This document shows, in pieces, positions 31,062-41,925 of a DNA stretch of 64,000 bases (within the stretch, counting starts at the first letter, position 1; each line of letters opens with the position of its first letter). This DNA comes from Euphorbia lathyris (taxonomy: Eukaryota > Streptophyta > Magnoliopsida > Malpighiales > Euphorbiaceae): positions 87,127,501 to 87,191,500 of the forward strand of contig NC_088916.1 in assembly GCF_963576675.1 (NCBI RefSeq), given 5' to 3'. Under the pieces are notes generated by a model. It was not told where the DNA came from. It ran no database searches and saw only the letters and a list, made by a program, of their open reading frames with translations. A program made the translations under genes and the position numbers.

Positions 31062-31995
31062 ACTTCTAAACATCTTAGCTCCATTGTACGAGGTTCTTCC
31101 AACCTTATCATGCAATGATATCTAAAAAAACAAATAAAACACAATAAAGATCTAGCACCTAAGATAACACCATAATTGACAAATACATACCTCAAAGTTA
31201 TGTTGACTGAAGTCGGTTTGAACCAACAATTTATCAAAACCATTTGGGAAATTGAATTTTTGATGAACATCATATGCAGTGATCATATAATGGAGAATCT
31301 CCTTGTTGTGAAAGGAATTTCTTACCATGGAGGAGGATGAACTGATTGCACCATAGATAATCGACATGCTTAGATTTTTAGGAAGAAGCTCATATGATAG
31401 ACAACGTGCAATCTTGATTGTATTGAATAGGTAAACTACAAATATATACAAAAAGAAAGTGATTGGTAGGAAAATCTAATAAACGACTTTCCTAAGTAGA
31501 GAATTATCTATATACAATTGTATATCATTAAATAAATAATAAACATTACAAAAAAAAAAGAAAAAAATATATATGTAATAACCATTTTTTTGTATATGTT
31601 TATCTATCAACCCGAAATATAAATGAAGAATTCACACGGATTTAGCCTTAACTTTATTTTCTTATCATAGAGTTTTTGCCTTTTAACTCCTTTTCCGTTT
31701 TAGGATTATAAACTCTATATAAACAGAGCTTCTCTAAATGCATAATATTATTTTACTTTGTGGGACTAGATCCATGACAATATCTTTTACAAATAGGAAC
31801 AAAAGAGTATGTTTAAAGAGTCTCTGAAGCTTGACCTATCATATGGTTGTTTTTCTTGGCAAGGTGTGGCTTTACTTCTACTTACTCAAATCTTATTCAC
31901 ATATGCATAGCATAACTAGTTCTAGCTTATAATATTATATATTCACTTAAGTGAACCCAAATGAAATATCTAATTAATAATTGGATAAGAAGATT
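31062..31995. other. No supported gene
   Basis: Minus-strand open frames at 31,040-31,273 and 31,152-31,451 overlap in different frames (for example HYMITAYDVHQKFNFPNGFD). They may be a decayed coding exon but match no family I recognise. The rest is AT-rich. Confidence 0.3.
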
Positions 31996-31999
31996 AATA

Positions 32000-32175
32000 G
32001 AAATAAAAGTAGTTATACATAAGAGACTGTGTGTAGGTTGAATCTTAAAACATATGTTCAATATTACATTAAAGACAAAGAAAAACCCTCAACCCACCTA
32101 CCCTATATGATTCGAACCCATGACCTCTAGGTAAACTCTCAACCAACAGGTTAAGAGCTTCACCACAATTACATT
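32000..32175 (-). mobile_element. tRNA-derived SINE (tentative)
   Basis: Read on the minus strand from 32,175, the sequence has box A-like tgttggttgagag (32,148-32,136) and box B ggttcgaatc (32,118-32,109) at the usual spacing, inside a tRNA-like stretch taacctgttggttgagag ... gtcatgggttcgaatc. The downstream part is unique and AT-rich, as in plant SINEs. No TSD was identified. A functional tRNA is excluded because no cloverleaf closes. Confidence 0.5.
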
Positions 32176-32714
32176 AAAAGTTAGAAAGGTATTAAAGTAT
32201 GAGCATTTACATTTGCATTTGCATTAACGTGTTTATGAAACATTTTGGACTGAAACTATTAGTTTAAGAACTAAACATGAAACTTGTCATATCACCACAT
32301 CACTCAAATAACTTAGCATATTTACATACCCATGATTGCGGAACAATATTAGCAATTTTGGGTGTTCTGAACGCGTTGAATTGGATAACTGGATAATGCA
32401 TCTATGAATCTTGATTGTGAAGCAGATAGTTAGAGAATGTGACTTCCAAGAGAATGATTGCCCAACCTAGCTCGGGAATGTGATGGCTCCTTTCGAAAAT
32501 TCTTCTCGCGAATTCAAGTGATTTAGAGAATGTGACGGCCAAAACAATGATTGTATAGCAGAGTTGGAGAATGTTTGTGGAAAGGGTTACAAGAAAAAGG
32601 GATATTAGCAAGGATATAAAATACACTTATTAAAATTAAATCGTCAATACTTTTAATAATAGTAAATTCTACTACTATTTAATTAATAAGCAAAACATTT
32701 TTTTTATTAACTTG
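32176..32714. other. No supported gene
   Basis: AT-rich. The minus-strand open frame at 32,402-32,626 has an internally repeated phrase (gagaatgtgac...) and no recognisable domain. Confidence 0.35.
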
Positions 32715-33127
32715 GCCTTATACATCCTCAGCTCCATGAAGTTACCCAAAAACTGCAACTGGCCCCTAGATTCCAAAATGTAGCAACTAACCCTATCAAC
32801 TTGCTTATTTGAAACAAATATCACATCAAATGGCACATGGCAGCGTGTGATTGGTAGTGTGCGTTAGTTGCAACTTTTTCAAGTTCCAATCTCGCACTAC
32901 CATGTGGTATGTGACAGGCTATTTGTCTTAAATAAGCGAGTTGCGGGTTAGTTGAAACATTTTGAAGTTCAGAAGTAAGTTGCGTTTTTTGGACAACTTA
33001 TGGGGGCTGGAGATGTATTATGCCTATTAGGTTTTACAAAAAAAATTCTCCTAGACTAAACTAAACCCCCTTAAATTGTAGTAGAAAAAACTAAATACTA
33101 CTTAATTATAATAATAACAAATTAATC
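32715..33127 (-). repeat. Dispersed repeat with embedded MITE, copy 2 (inverted)
   Basis: Reverse-complement copy of 4,085-4,495, including the MITE ends (tacatcctcagctccatgaag at the left; ggggctggagatgta at the right) and the shared flank with aaacccccttaaattgtagt. Differences are few over 410 bp except for a small change in the middle (gcattacaggattaattgg in copy 1). Confidence 0.8.
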
Positions 33128-33623
33128 CCTTATTAATCACTTCTACTTCTAGTGCCCCAAATTATCACTACCTCTTTTGGTCCATAATAACAATAAGCAT
33201 AGATGAGGTGATTAGCTAAATAGATAATTTCTAACTTTTTCATCAATTGGAAGTATAATTGGCCCTATAATGATAGCATATGGACTTTAAAAATATACTT
33301 CTAGACTAGTAGGGAAACAATTACAAATGAAAATTTGGCCACACATGCAATTTACTTCTTCAAATATTATTACACACAAACCCAACCCGCATTTAAAGAT
33401 CAAAGTAAATTACTATGTACTATTTAATGCACAGTTTATGGTCTATTTTAAACATCAAAATTACAGATGAGGAACCAGTGTATAGTAAGTAGATGAGCAT
33501 AAATCCACACAATCACTATGGCAAATATTACAATCACTATGGCAAATATTACAGGAAATTATCAAAAACATGTTTTACAAAAACGGAGCCAATATGAATA
33601 ATTGAAGAACAATTTTAAAATAC
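33128..33623. other. No supported gene; short tandem repeat
   Basis: AT-rich. A 23-bp unit, caatcactatggcaaatatta plus c, is repeated twice at about 33,510-33,553. Nothing else is supported. Confidence 0.4.
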
Positions 33624-33871
33624 TGACCAAATTGCAGCATGTTGATCACCTAGACATCCTGTAATTGGAACACCACTAACTAGCAAACTTTTGAAATCTC
33701 TCCAATAATTTTTGGGGAGAATTGCAGCAGGAATGTTCAAAGCTTTCAACGTTCCTTAATTCCATTCAAGAGTTTTTATATTCATTAGCATAGTTCGAGA
33801 TGCATTAGAGACATCAATGACATGCAAGCCACCTTTTACTCTGCTGGTTAAATTACTGATTAATCAGGTTC
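33624..33871 (-). pseudogene. GLPK: Glycerol kinase fragment
   Basis: The minus strand reads [20 protein letters not shown] then [12 protein letters not shown], stop, GTLKALNIPAAILPK, a frame-shifted IIGEISK, and finally SGVPITGCLGDQHAAIW before a gtattt donor (33,623). The order matches the central region of plant glycerol kinase (GLI1/NHO1), cytosolic ATP:glycerol 3-phosphotransferase, including the signatures [12 protein letters not shown] and GDQHAA. An in-frame TAA, a base insertion near 33,860 and a deletion in the IIGEISK region make it non-functional. Both ends of the protein are absent nearby. Confidence 0.75.
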
Positions 33872-34130
33872 TTTCTTTTCCATTGCAGCCTCCTTTGGAG
33901 ACTCTTGATTTATATACATCCATAATTTTCAAATCATAAGAAGCCAATGAAAATGGAAAAAGATCCATAAGAGTTATCTCATCTGCTACAGATTTCCTGA
34001 TTTCTCCACCAGAGACATCTTCAGCTACGGGTGTATCTTCCTTATCCTCTACATCCATCTCTGTTATGCACCCGTATGTCAGAACATGATCTGAACCTCG
34101 AACTGCATCCAAATCTGATTTTTAATTAAA
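33872..34130 (-). pseudogene. Unidentified coding exon, minus strand
   Basis: An open exon-like block after an acceptor-like ttaaaaatcag reads AVRGSDHVLTYGCITEMDVE, EDVSGGEIRKSVADEITLMD and LFPFSLASYDLKIMDVYKSR. It runs directly into the glycerol kinase relic on the same strand. It does not match glycerol kinase, so two unrelated pieces may have been joined. Not recognised. Confidence 0.35.
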
Positions 34131-34808
34131 ATTAGAAAACATCAAGTAGAACAAGTAAACTAATAAAAGAGGCATAACAATTCGAATCAATACACATTTC
34201 AGGAATGGAAAAATTAAAATAAAAATCAAAATCAATTAAAGGGCTACACTGTATTTAGTAATTATTTTGTAGTTGTCTGTAATTGCTACATATGCAGAAA
34301 AATTCCCACCATAGTTCAATTGCATCCTAACAAATAAACTAGATGTGTTGTCTATGTTCCTAACTCTACCGGTAACAAATAAATAGCATCCTCCCATTTC
34401 TCACAAATCTCACAAATGATGGAAAAGATGACCATATAATCTGGATAGAAAAGATGACAGTTTCAGATTTTTCTTTAGATGATTAAAGATGAATTAGCTT
34501 GCAAGTTCAATATGATGATGTTTCTGATTTAGAGGCGACCTAATACAAGTGTCTGCAAGTTATGTAAAGTTGTGATGAAACTTTTGTGGTGTTTTTAAAA
34601 GTTAATGAAAAGTTTCCAATGTATTTTAATCCTTACTCAGCACTCCAGATTCCTAGTGATAATGTCCAGTCCAAATAATTTTTACAATTCACAAACTTTT
34701 AATTTCAGATATATTCCAAAGTGTTAGTGAATTTAACGAGGGGTACATAATAGAACACAATGACTCCAAACCCAAACAAAGATGAATCAGTTATAAACAA
34801 TGAATCGT
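34131..34808. other. No supported gene
   Basis: AT-rich, intron-like spacing between two exon-like regions on the minus strand. Confidence 0.35.
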
Positions 34809-35198
34809 ACTAAGGTTGCTGAGTTGGTCTACGTTTTCCTGACCAATGGAACGCTCCAACTTCAGCAGCTATTCAACCCATTGCATCAACTTCAGACTTG
34901 CACAATAAAGAATATTTTGAAGGTCATCGTTAGTTACAACAGCCTCAATCTACAAAATATATTATCATAATGCAGAATCCTCCCAATCCAAATAAGAGGA
35001 AATAATAAGATATTTGAAAGTCTCAAACTCAGTTACAGGTTTCTTGATTGAGAATTTCAAGTTTTCCACGATCCATGTAGCCATTTCATTCTCATTTTCA
35101 AGATTTATCCCACCACATGCTTTTACTTCCACAGTCCCATTATTAGGCAGTGAAATCTCCCTTTCCCCTTTTGGCTTCAAGATCTGTAAGCCCTCCAT
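34809..35198 (-). pseudogene. Unidentified two-exon coding fragment, minus strand
   Basis: Exon a (35,198 to about 34,965) starts MEGLQILKPKGEREISLPNN and continues GTVEVKACGGINLENENEMA, WIVENLKFSIKKPVTEFETF and YLIISSYLDWEDS. Exon b after ttttgtag (34,951) reads IEAVVTNDDLQNILYCASLK then LMQWVE, stop, LLKLERSIGQENVDQLSNL. It is codon-like and pyrimidine/purine-rich leader DNA lies upstream (35,380-35,460). An in-frame TAG in exon b suggests decay. I do not recognise the family. Confidence 0.4.
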
Positions 35199-37600
35199 TC
35201 CAACCTACGTACACATCATACAATCACAAATGGCAAGAAGAGACAAAGAGAGATAAGTAGATTATTGACATAACATGCCCTAAGTTTAGAATCATCAAGA
35301 TTAGAAGGAATTATTTATGTTGTACTGTGACACCAACCACATCACAATCAAGCAACAACTGAAAGAAAGACACCAAGAAACAAGGTTTGAGAGGAACGGA
35401 TAGTTAGATCTGCCCTTTGAGAGAAAAGAGAGGGAGAGGTGGAACATAAAGAGAGAATAAACTCCTTTTATATGCAAGAAGATAGGGTTTTAATTTGGAC
35501 CATCTGATCAAAGATGAATCAACTGTTCAGAACTAGTCTCCCCATTCAAAATTACATTTTTGCCCTTTGACAGATTATGTATTGAAAATCTTTTGGTTTT
35601 GTTTTTCAATTGTTACTTTTTAGGGATAATATATCTATTATCTTTTAAATTATTACTTCAAAAAATAAAAAATCTCTAAATTATCCTTTAAGTTGTTAAT
35701 TACTTTGTTAATATCCTTTCACATTTTAGATTCCTCTTGTAATTATCTCATGTACTTTGTCCATCACTCCGTCCTCCGCTTTCAATTGAAAAAAAATTGT
35801 TCTAAAATTTTAACTTGCCCCAAATTTTCAAAAGTCCCATTGCGTGAATAACCTTTATGTTTCTATAGAATTTGTTCGATGTAAAAAATAGGAAACATAC
35901 TCCGTCACGTGTCAAAATGCTGGCTAAGTATGAGAAAGAAAATGTCAAATAGACAATAGTTATGAATTTTGAAAGTTCAGGGACAGTTGAAATTTTAGGG
36001 TTGTTGAATGTTATTAGATAAAAATGGGATTATTGAATGCAATTTGACAATAATAAAGTGTTATCGGATGCAATTGGACAAGAATACGATTTCATTTAGA
36101 ACTTTTATAATCAACTCTTGTATAATCTTATAAATACAATTACCTTGATACTAGAACTTATACTATGAATGGTAGAGGTTATCTTGAGAGCCGTTTATCA
36201 CGTTTTTAAACGTGGTTATAGCTAAAGAGTTTTTTTAACTTCTAAGGGTGAAATTGAGGGTTAAGTGCGTGTATACGGGTTACATCGAATTCAATTTAGG
36301 TTTTTTTTTAGCTTTTTGTTATGAAATCAAGTAAACTAATAGAGGTATTTTGATATTTTGATTTATGTGTAATTTTAGAAGTTTTTCTTAGGTGATAATA
36401 CTAAACATAGATTATTTTAAAGAAAATTTACATTTTTAGGCAAATTAATTGAGAAATATAGTGATTTTTTATTTGATGTTTTTGTTTTTGTTTATTTTTT
36501 TATTGAAGGTCGAACCAAAAATATTAAGGTTTGGTTACATTTTAGTATTTTCATGCTATTTGGTACAGTGTTAAATATTCAGTTTTATCGATTCGATATT
36601 GAACTAATAACACATCTCTAATGGATTCTAATGCTTATAGAGAGGTCCTCAATTTATGTTGGATTAAATATATCAAAACCAAACAGTACATGAAACTGGA
36701 TTCATAGTTGGGTCATATGTCACTTGATTCCACCAAATAACTCGAGTTGATCGGACTGAATCACATAATAAATAAATAATTAAATAATATATATAAATAT
36801 ATTTAATTTAAAATTATAATTTTTTAACTGTAACAGAATATATGGATTCATCACTGTATTGAAGTCTAATTATAGCAATTTTTGCATCAAACCATTAGTT
36901 TTCAAGATCAACCTTTTTATTATATAAATAAAAAGAAAAAAAAGTCAGTGAATTATAAAAATATAATAAAATGTGTTAGAAAGAATGTATACACTTGAAT
37001 GGACACGTTAAGCGTCATCCTTAAATATCTTGTTAAATAGTTATAACGTTCTTTGGGTCGTTACTAAGGATTTTATGCCAATAAACACAGTTTGGAAACG
37101 GATTAAAGAGTCATAAATTCTTAATTTCAGAACTGCTGTGAGTTCGCCGGCTAGAGAGAGTTCTGTCCGTGCAACTTTATTTCCTTAAGTAATTAATAAT
37201 CCAAAAATCGTCATTTTTGTCCTAAATAATACATAAAACAAGGAGAAACATGCATCAGCTCTCTAAACACAAAAAAAATAAACACAAACCAACTTGAAAA
37301 TGCTAAAACATTATCATAAAATGCATGATTAACACAAAAAATATACTAAAAACCACATGAAAATGCACAATTGCTTGTTATAAATGAACAGTTTTTACAA
37401 AAATTTCTTTTTGTTTTAGACAATGAAAAGTTTTTTTTTTTTTTTGTTAGATCGGATCTTGGTAAGTTGAGCAACACATTTTTTTAAAGTATATTAACCC
37501 TAATATCTTTAATTCAGTTGTTATTTTTATCTAATTCACATGTATTCACCATCCAAATACAACATTTGAAGCACTCAATTCATGGTTTCTGAGTTATATT
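35199..37600. other. Long AT-rich stretch without supported features
   Basis: About 2.4 kb of AT-rich DNA with homopolymer tracts (for example T runs at 37,431-37,446) and no long open frame. A purine-rich leader-like segment (35,390-35,460) may be the 5' flank of the minus-strand fragment below it. Confidence 0.45.
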
Positions 37601-38150
37601 CTAAAACCTGTCTCCCAAATGCATTTTCAATTCTACAACCCAACAAACTCCATCTCTATAGCTGATAAAATTAATTCTCCCACTATTCAGAATATGTAAA
37701 TTCTTGATCATCGTCCTCATTGTCGGTTGTAAATTCTTCATCATCCTCCTCGTCACTGTAAGCATCAACTAAAGGGTCATAGAAAAACTCAATATTCAAA
37801 CACTTATCCAAAATATCACCTTTGAGTATCACATTCCAACACCCTACAATGTTGAGATGAGAAAGGGCTGTGCAGTTAGTAAGTATGGCTTCAAGACCCA
37901 ATTTTTCAAAAGACCCACAACACATCTCAAGTTTCTTTAGAGGTGACATTGTATTTGCTATCACCATAGCCTCACTATCATCAACTTTCTTAAACATGGC
38001 ATAGCTCAAGTTTCTTCTCAAATCAATTAGGGCTTTACAATTTTTCCTGAATTCTCCAATCCCTTTGCTAGTGATATTAAAACAAAAACTAATGTCTAAC
38101 ACACTTAAATTCACTAGTGAATTAGCATGTCTTTCCACCATTTTGTCCTT

Positions 38151-38465
38151 CACTTCACTCATTGGAATTTTTAGCACCTTCAAGTTTGTCCCCCTACAAA
38201 TACAAAAAAAGATAGATTCATGTAAGTAAATCAAATATTTATGTTCAAGAGAAAGAAATGAATCCACAAAGTCAAAATCTAATTTTTCCTTATTAGACAA
38301 ATGTTAATTTTCAGCACTTCACTCATTGGAATTTTCAGCACCTTTAGGTTTTCCACCCTACAGAAAACATAAAACATATAGATAGATTCATGTCTGTAAA
38401 TCAAATGTTTATGTCTAGGAGAAAAAAGAATCTATAAAGTCTAAGTCTAATTTTTCCTTATTAGG
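38151..38465. repeat. Tandem duplication of about 150 bp at the exon-intron border of F-box B
   Basis: The blocks 38,151-38,300 and 38,315-38,465 both begin cacttcactcattggaattt, include the acceptor-side coding sequence, gatagattcatgt, and end ctaatttttccttatta. Copy A has the sequence once, so the duplication is specific to copy B. It provides two alternative exon starts. Confidence 0.85.
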
Positions 38466-38480
38466 GAGTAACTTTAATTC

Positions 38481-39094
38481 AAAGATGAAATATAAGGAAA
38501 ACCGTCCAACTCCCTCTTCCATTTTCCTAGTTTCTTCTCATCTTTTTTCTCTCTTTTCTCAAAGCCCCATCATCTATCAAATCTACAATTTTTCCTATTT
38601 TGTGAATCTACTTTGAAGAGGAAGATGGAAGTTTATCTTCCTTCTTCCTCCTTCCACCGGTTAGATTTACTGAATTTTTTTATTGTTTTTTTGTCTGTGT
38701 TTATATACTTCATCTGAATTGTATCGGCTCTCCATTATTCTTTTGTTTATACCTTTTTCGAATTTAACAGGAGTGGAAGCTGTTTATCTTGTTTGTAGAT
38801 CAATACATCTACCTGGTTGCAACAAAAGAAAGGATTCACATCTGAATGTTCAGATTGGCTTAAATGACTGGTTTGTAGATGCTTTTCTATGGATTTGGAA
38901 TTACGATAAGTATAAATTTTCTTGTTCTTTTATGTTTTTAATACCATTTATGGTTATTTTTGCTCTTTGTAGTCGTTTTAGTGCCTTTATGGTTCTTGTA
39001 AGGTTTGATTCCTGTGTTTTTCTTGTTGTACTTGCTTGTTCATCTATTAAAGATATAAGTGATTCTATTAAAAAAAAGATGAAATATAAGGAAA
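38481..39094 (+). mobile_element. Retroposed sequence with 20-bp TSD in the intron of F-box B
   Basis: The exact 20-mer aaagatgaaatataaggaaa stands at 38,481-38,500 and 39,075-39,094. The 574 bp between them end in an A run (39,070-39,077), so insertion was by LINE-type target-primed reverse transcription in plus orientation. The insert starts with a pyrimidine-rich leader. It contains a possible unspliced intron (gttagattta at about 38,661 to ttaacag at about 38,770) flanked by short open sequence, and ends with 3'-UTR-like, T-rich sequence. No RNA polymerase III box A/B is apparent and no protein is recognised. It may be a retrocopied non-coding or short-ORF transcript. Confidence 0.8.
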
Positions 39095-39699
39095 GTCTAA
39101 AATATCCCAAAACTAGTTTAAATATATTCTTTTTCAACATTAAACCAAATGAACAATCGATTGCCTATCTCTGAAATTAAAATGGATTTTTCTTGACTGT
39201 CATAATATCAATGAAGATATCTCAAATCAAAGGAACCATTTTTAAACATTCAAACAGCACAAAAAAAATAGGAAAACATTTTTAATCCATTACCAGTTAG
39301 CAGCGTAAAGGAAACCAGGATTTCCAAGCTTGGAAGCAGAGAGCAATGGAAATGAACCTCTATTGCGCTTCATAAGCTTAATGGCCACCCTATCAACATC
39401 TTCTATAGAACGGTCCCGTTTCTGTCACCAGACCTAGATGTTGATTTCAGACCAACAATAAGGTCCTTAAACACATGTTAACCAATTTTTGCAGATTAAT
39501 GAAACCAGTCCTACTCTTTCTTCTATCGTGATTGGGACGAGTATGAAAGCTAGTATATCTGGATTCAAATCCTCCCACAGTGGTGAGGAAGATGAAGTCC
39601 TTTTGGACATTTCAACATTATTTTCTTTCTTCTTCACACCCATATTTGCCATTACAACTAAAATTCATAAACAACTTTTGTCTTGAGGAGCCTTTTTCT

Positions 39700-40482
39700 A
39701 TTCCTCCCCTCCTTTTTATACACATACTACAACCCTAACATGGGTTGTTTTGGATATTTTTGTGATTATTAAGAGGTAAATGTTTACTTTAACTTGAGAG
39801 TTCTTCTGAAATAAAATTTGAGTGTTATCAAATAGCAAAAGACATTTCTCAGTTCTTAAACCCTTTGTAGGTATTCTATTTAGTCACTCTACTTCTATTA
39901 ATTAAGTCCTTAAAACTTTTTTTTGGCTTAGATCCCCCATTATAAGTTTAAAATCAATTAGATACTTAACCTATTCTTTAAAAAGTCAAATAGATCTCTA
40001 ACCTTGTATTATATATTATATTTTCAGTCATCAGTTCACCTCTAGTAATCAAATAAACCTAGTCGATGATATATAGACATTTTTTTAAAAATTACTAGGT
40101 ATAACACTGATTTTGGTTCGATTTAACGGAATATGTTTTTTTTTGGTACATGAATATGTTTTTATTAAAACTTAACTGGTAATCCAAATCTAAAATATTA
40201 TAAAATATTGATATACTTGAACTGAAAATATAAAATATCTCAACTAAAATTTATTTAAATTATAAGAGGGATTTAAATAACAGTTTTAACCTACATTTGG
40301 GACCTAATCGATGATTTTAAATAATTAGAAACCTAATTGAGTTTTAATATATAGATTGATGACCTAATTGATGCTTTTAAAAGGAAAAATCTAATATGAC
40401 TTTTACGCTATAGTTTAGGGGTTGAATTTAAAAATTGAAAGGTTTAATTGACTAAAAAAATATCCGACCATTGAAGTTTATC
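39700..40482. other. AT-rich, nothing coding
   Basis: Intergenic sequence upstream of F-box B (minus strand) and before the Copia remnant. The stretch 39,890-40,450 repeats the phrase ttaattgattttaaa and similar with drift, reminiscent of the first MITE family. No boundary can be drawn. Confidence 0.4.
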
Positions 40483-40711
40483 TGTTGTAGTTGAAGGGGT
40501 TTGACTGAGTCTTCTTTGTTGTGATATTTTCTAGTCATTTAGTTTTTGAATAAGTCTAAATATATCAGTATCTGTGGATTATTTAGTTAGGAAGATTTTA
40601 GGAGTTTTAGTTTCAATAGGCTTTATATAGCTCTTATCTTTGTTTTATTGAGGATAAGGCAGATACAGTTTGAATAAGAATTAGACTCCAATTAGACTTC
40701 TATTTTCTACA
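40483..40711 (+). mobile_element. Copia-type LTR (229 bp), left LTR of a truncated element
   Basis: Begins TGTTGTAGTTGAAGGGG and ends TTTTCTACA, followed after two bases by ctagtatcagagca, a primer-binding site of the initiator methionine tRNA type (tggtatcagagc). A TATA-like tttatatag lies at about 40,622. The right LTR is absent. Confidence 0.75.
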
Positions 40712-40713
40712 AA

Positions 40714-40727
40714 CTAGTATCAGAGCA
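40714..40727 (+). other. Primer-binding site (tRNA-Met type)
   Basis: ctagtatcagagca matches the usual Copia PBS tggtatcagagc closely and sits two bases after the LTR end. Confidence 0.75.
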
Positions 40728-40781
40728 AAACAGAAAAGAATTAAGCAGCAGCTTAATTAAGAAAGGGAAAACACGAGAGAG

Positions 40782-40896
40782 ATGACTGAAGAAAAATTCT
40801 CAGCCATAATTCCTCATTTTGATGGTCAACACTATGATCATTGGTGTGAGTTAATGGAGAATCTTCTTCGTGCTAAAGGTCTGTTGAGTCTATAAG
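40782..40896 (+). pseudogene. Copia gag N terminus, truncated
   Basis: From the ATG at about 40,782 the frame reads MTEEKFSAIIPHFDGQHYDH then WCELMENLLRAKGLLSL, the start of Copia gag (pattern FDGxHYDHWxxxMENLLRAKGLW). It is cut at 40,896 by the start of another LTR, leaving about 38 codons. Confidence 0.75.
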
Positions 40897-41925
40897 TGTT
40901 GTATGCCCTAGGCCATTCCTTTTGTATATTATAGAGTGTGAATTTTGTATCCAAATGGCAGTTAATAATATATATGTATTCATGTGTAATTATTTGTATT
41001 GTTTAATTACTTAATGAATATATATATTAGTCCAAAGATTATTTACAAAGAGATAATATTATTAAGAGTTAATAATAATGAGATATATTTCTTTGGTAAA
41101 ATAATAATCTTAAATGTTCATAGTCGGTGGATAATGATTTGGACACTCATGTATCCTTAGACTATCACCTCTATTTATTTTCTCGATTAGTATGAGATAT
41201 TAATCAGAAACAGAAAATCTCATTCTATTTGATATGTTGATATCAGAATAAATATGTGGACATTCAAAGAGGTGAATGGTTCGAACTGTGATGTTAGATA
41301 ATAATTGCACAAAGGTTTACTCCTAGTCAACATAATTATTATCTAGGTCATAATAGTGCATATAGTCCTTTGACTTGAGGAAACTGAGTTGTTCTTGCGC
41401 AGGTAATTATAGTTTGTTCCTGCTTTGTACTGGGATCTTAATTCTGGTAATCCGGCAGTGAATCGATATAGTTAGTTGAGTAGTGTAACAAGAGTTTGCT
41501 AATAGAGGATTCATTACTCTAAGTAAATAGAGATAAATCCTAAGATAGTTATTGATTAGTTTTTTGATGGAATGAGTTCCTGGCCAGGACAATAAGACTC
41601 ATCTTATGAGATAAGTATCAAGGAATGGTTCCTTGATGAGAGTCTTATTTTATCAAAGACTTAATCAATATTTCTTAGTATCTTGACAATTAGGGTTTGA
41701 CACTTTGTGACTCTAGTCAAGATCGGGATTTTTAATGAAAGGACTTTAGTGCATGGAAATTATGATCGATGGTTCATAATTAGTTTAATTATAAGTTTAC
41801 TTCAAGTAACTTCATTCCTTAATTGGGACGTCATGGCGCAGTGTGTTAGCTGGAGATCATGACCTTTAGAGGACTATAAGTAAATATAAGTTAAACTTAT
41901 ATAGGATACACTTATAGTACAAGGA
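40897..41925 (+). mobile_element. Partial Copia LTR of a second family, inserted in the gag above
   Basis: Begins TGTTGTATGCCCTAGGCCA, close in layout to the LTR at 56,820 (TGTTGGTGTGCCCTAGTTC). AT-rich early part, then a long non-coding body. The 3' end (CA) is not reached. At about 41,925 the sequence turns into organelle-like DNA. The boundary is estimated from the change in composition. Confidence 0.55.

Larger units (their letters stand above)
37683..39652 (-). pseudogene. F-box/LRR protein pseudogene B (FBL23/SKIP19-like)
   Basis: Minus-strand paralogue of pseudogene A. Exon 1 (from Met at 39,652) reads MANMGVKKKENNVEMSKRTS and the F-box PLWEDLNPDILAFILVPITI, EERVGLVSLICKNWLTCV, then TAA. 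The following stretch (to about 39,295) matches copy A but has two more in-frame stops (EINI-stop-VW-stop-QKRDRSIED). After a long intron with a retroposon, the LRR exon (38,200-37,683) is open: VERHANSLVNLSVLDISFCF, LEAILTNCTALSHLNIVGCW and an acidic tail DEEDDEEFTTDNEDDDQEF. F-box, LRR and acidic tail follow family order. Three stops disable it unless exon usage differs. Confidence 0.78.
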
